From Marinobacter segnicrescens (GTDB lineage Bacteria > Pseudomonadota > Gammaproteobacteria > Pseudomonadales > Oleiphilaceae), in the NCBI RefSeq assembly GCF_900111555.1, contig NZ_FOHZ01000006.1, forward strand, positions 143,303 through 207,302: 64,000 nt of DNA, read 5' to 3'. Shown piece after piece: positions 63,663-64,000 of the stretch. Under the pieces are notes generated by a model. That model searched no databases, was not told where the DNA came from, and saw only the letters and a program-made list of their open reading frames with translations. Both the position numbers and the translations under genes were made by a program. Within the stretch, counting starts at the first letter, position 1, and every line of letters starts with the position of its first letter.

Positions 63663-64000
63663 GACTTACCGCCACGACGCAGCGAGCGGACCACGTTGGT
63701 TACCACGCCAAAGACCTCCAGCACGTCGTCCTCACCCAGAACAATGGGGGCAAAGGCGGAGTTACGGGGTAATAAACGAACGGGTGGCGGGCTCAGGTGC
63801 AGCTGCTTGACGGTCATTTCCGAACGCAGACTGGCGATGATGATGTCTCCATGCACCGCCCGCAGGGAGCGGTCGACCACGAGTACGTCGTCCGGAAAGA
63901 TCCCGGCCTCAATCATCGATTCGCCCTGGACGCGTACAAAGAACGTCGCTGCCGGATGCTCAATGCACAGCTCATTCAAGTCCAGGGTTTTCTCGATGTA
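63659..64000 (-). CDS. umuD: UmuD-like SOS protein, cut by window edge
   Basis: The frame runs off the right edge: the codons before the internal TTG at 63979 read Y-I-E-K-T-L-D, so the true start and the cleavage site lie outside. Catalytic serine is in FFVRVQGESMIEAGIF and catalytic lysine in RSEMTVKQLHL, as in LexA-type self-cleaving peptidases. On SOS induction it would self-cleave and join UmuC to form polymerase V. Heads the umuD-LPD1-umuC operon. Confidence 0.88.
   Translation of the reverse strand, partial: YIEKTLDLNELCIEHPAATFFVRVQGESMIEAGIFPDDVLVVDRSLRAVHGDIIIASLRSEMTVKQLHLSPPPVRLLPRNSAFAPIVLGEDDVLEVFGVVTNVVRSLRRGGKS

Overview
The window looks like about 46 kb of chromosome from a marine gammaproteobacterium, most likely Marinobacter or a close relative, followed by about 18 kb of accessory DNA. 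The organism is inferred from gene content and neighbourhoods (etfBA divergent from ETF-QO with PsrA-like operators, cioAB-cydDC, SelD fused to an NADH dehydrogenase-like domain, a DUF1538/PII-like/CBS operon); no rRNA is present to confirm it.

Bases 1-12,900: a FAD oxidoreductase cut by the left edge, an HD phosphohydrolase, a response-regulator/PP2C phosphatase with its STAS partner, gpsA, sixA, a DUF1285 gene, an FKBP/SlyD-type isomerase, ETF-QO divergent from etfBA, and a saccharopine dehydrogenase-like reductase. Bases 12,900-21,840: an operon of a duplicated membrane protein (DUF1538), a PII-like protein and a CBS protein; then a bd-type oxidase operon (cydA/cioA, cydB/cioB, cydD, cydC), followed by a methyltransferase and tRNA-Leu(UAA). 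Bases 22,000-34,040: an orphan TRAP binding protein, a DUF192 protein with an ABC-2 exporter, and a selenium-related cluster made of a PhnCDE-like (probably selenate) ABC importer, a SenB-like glycosyltransferase and the SelD fusion, followed by a phasin/HhH-like gene and a PilZ gene. Bases 34,200-45,780: GNAT-nitrilase fusion, periplasmic binding protein, RecQ, acyltransferase, esterase, ACP phosphodiesterase, acyltransferase-3, a retropepsin-like protease, ChaB, aldo/keto reductase and a D-2-hydroxyacid dehydrogenase.

Bases 45,780-59,600 form a mobile defence island, visibly more AT-rich up to about 53.5 kb. It starts with three spaced repeats that look like a Tn7-family transposon end and a tyrosine integrase killed by an in-frame TAG. 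It then carries a Shedu-like nuclease and a complete type II CBASS operon on the minus strand (CD-NTase, E2-E1 Cap2, JAMM protease Cap3, HNH-SAVED effector). After that come a DUF2188 gene, an intact short tyrosine recombinase and a Tn7-like module tnsA-tnsB-tnsC-tniQ. The CBASS effector has an unusual N-terminal extension of about 140 residues.

Bases 60,000-64,000 hold DNA-damage and toxin-antitoxin-type genes: an MbcA/ParS-like antitoxin without a visible toxin, an SRAP (YedK/HMCES-type) protein, an orphan DUF1778 antitoxin, and a tightly overlapping umuD - LPD1 - umuC operon. The middle protein of that operon carries an HExxH metalloprotease-like motif; umuD runs off the right edge.
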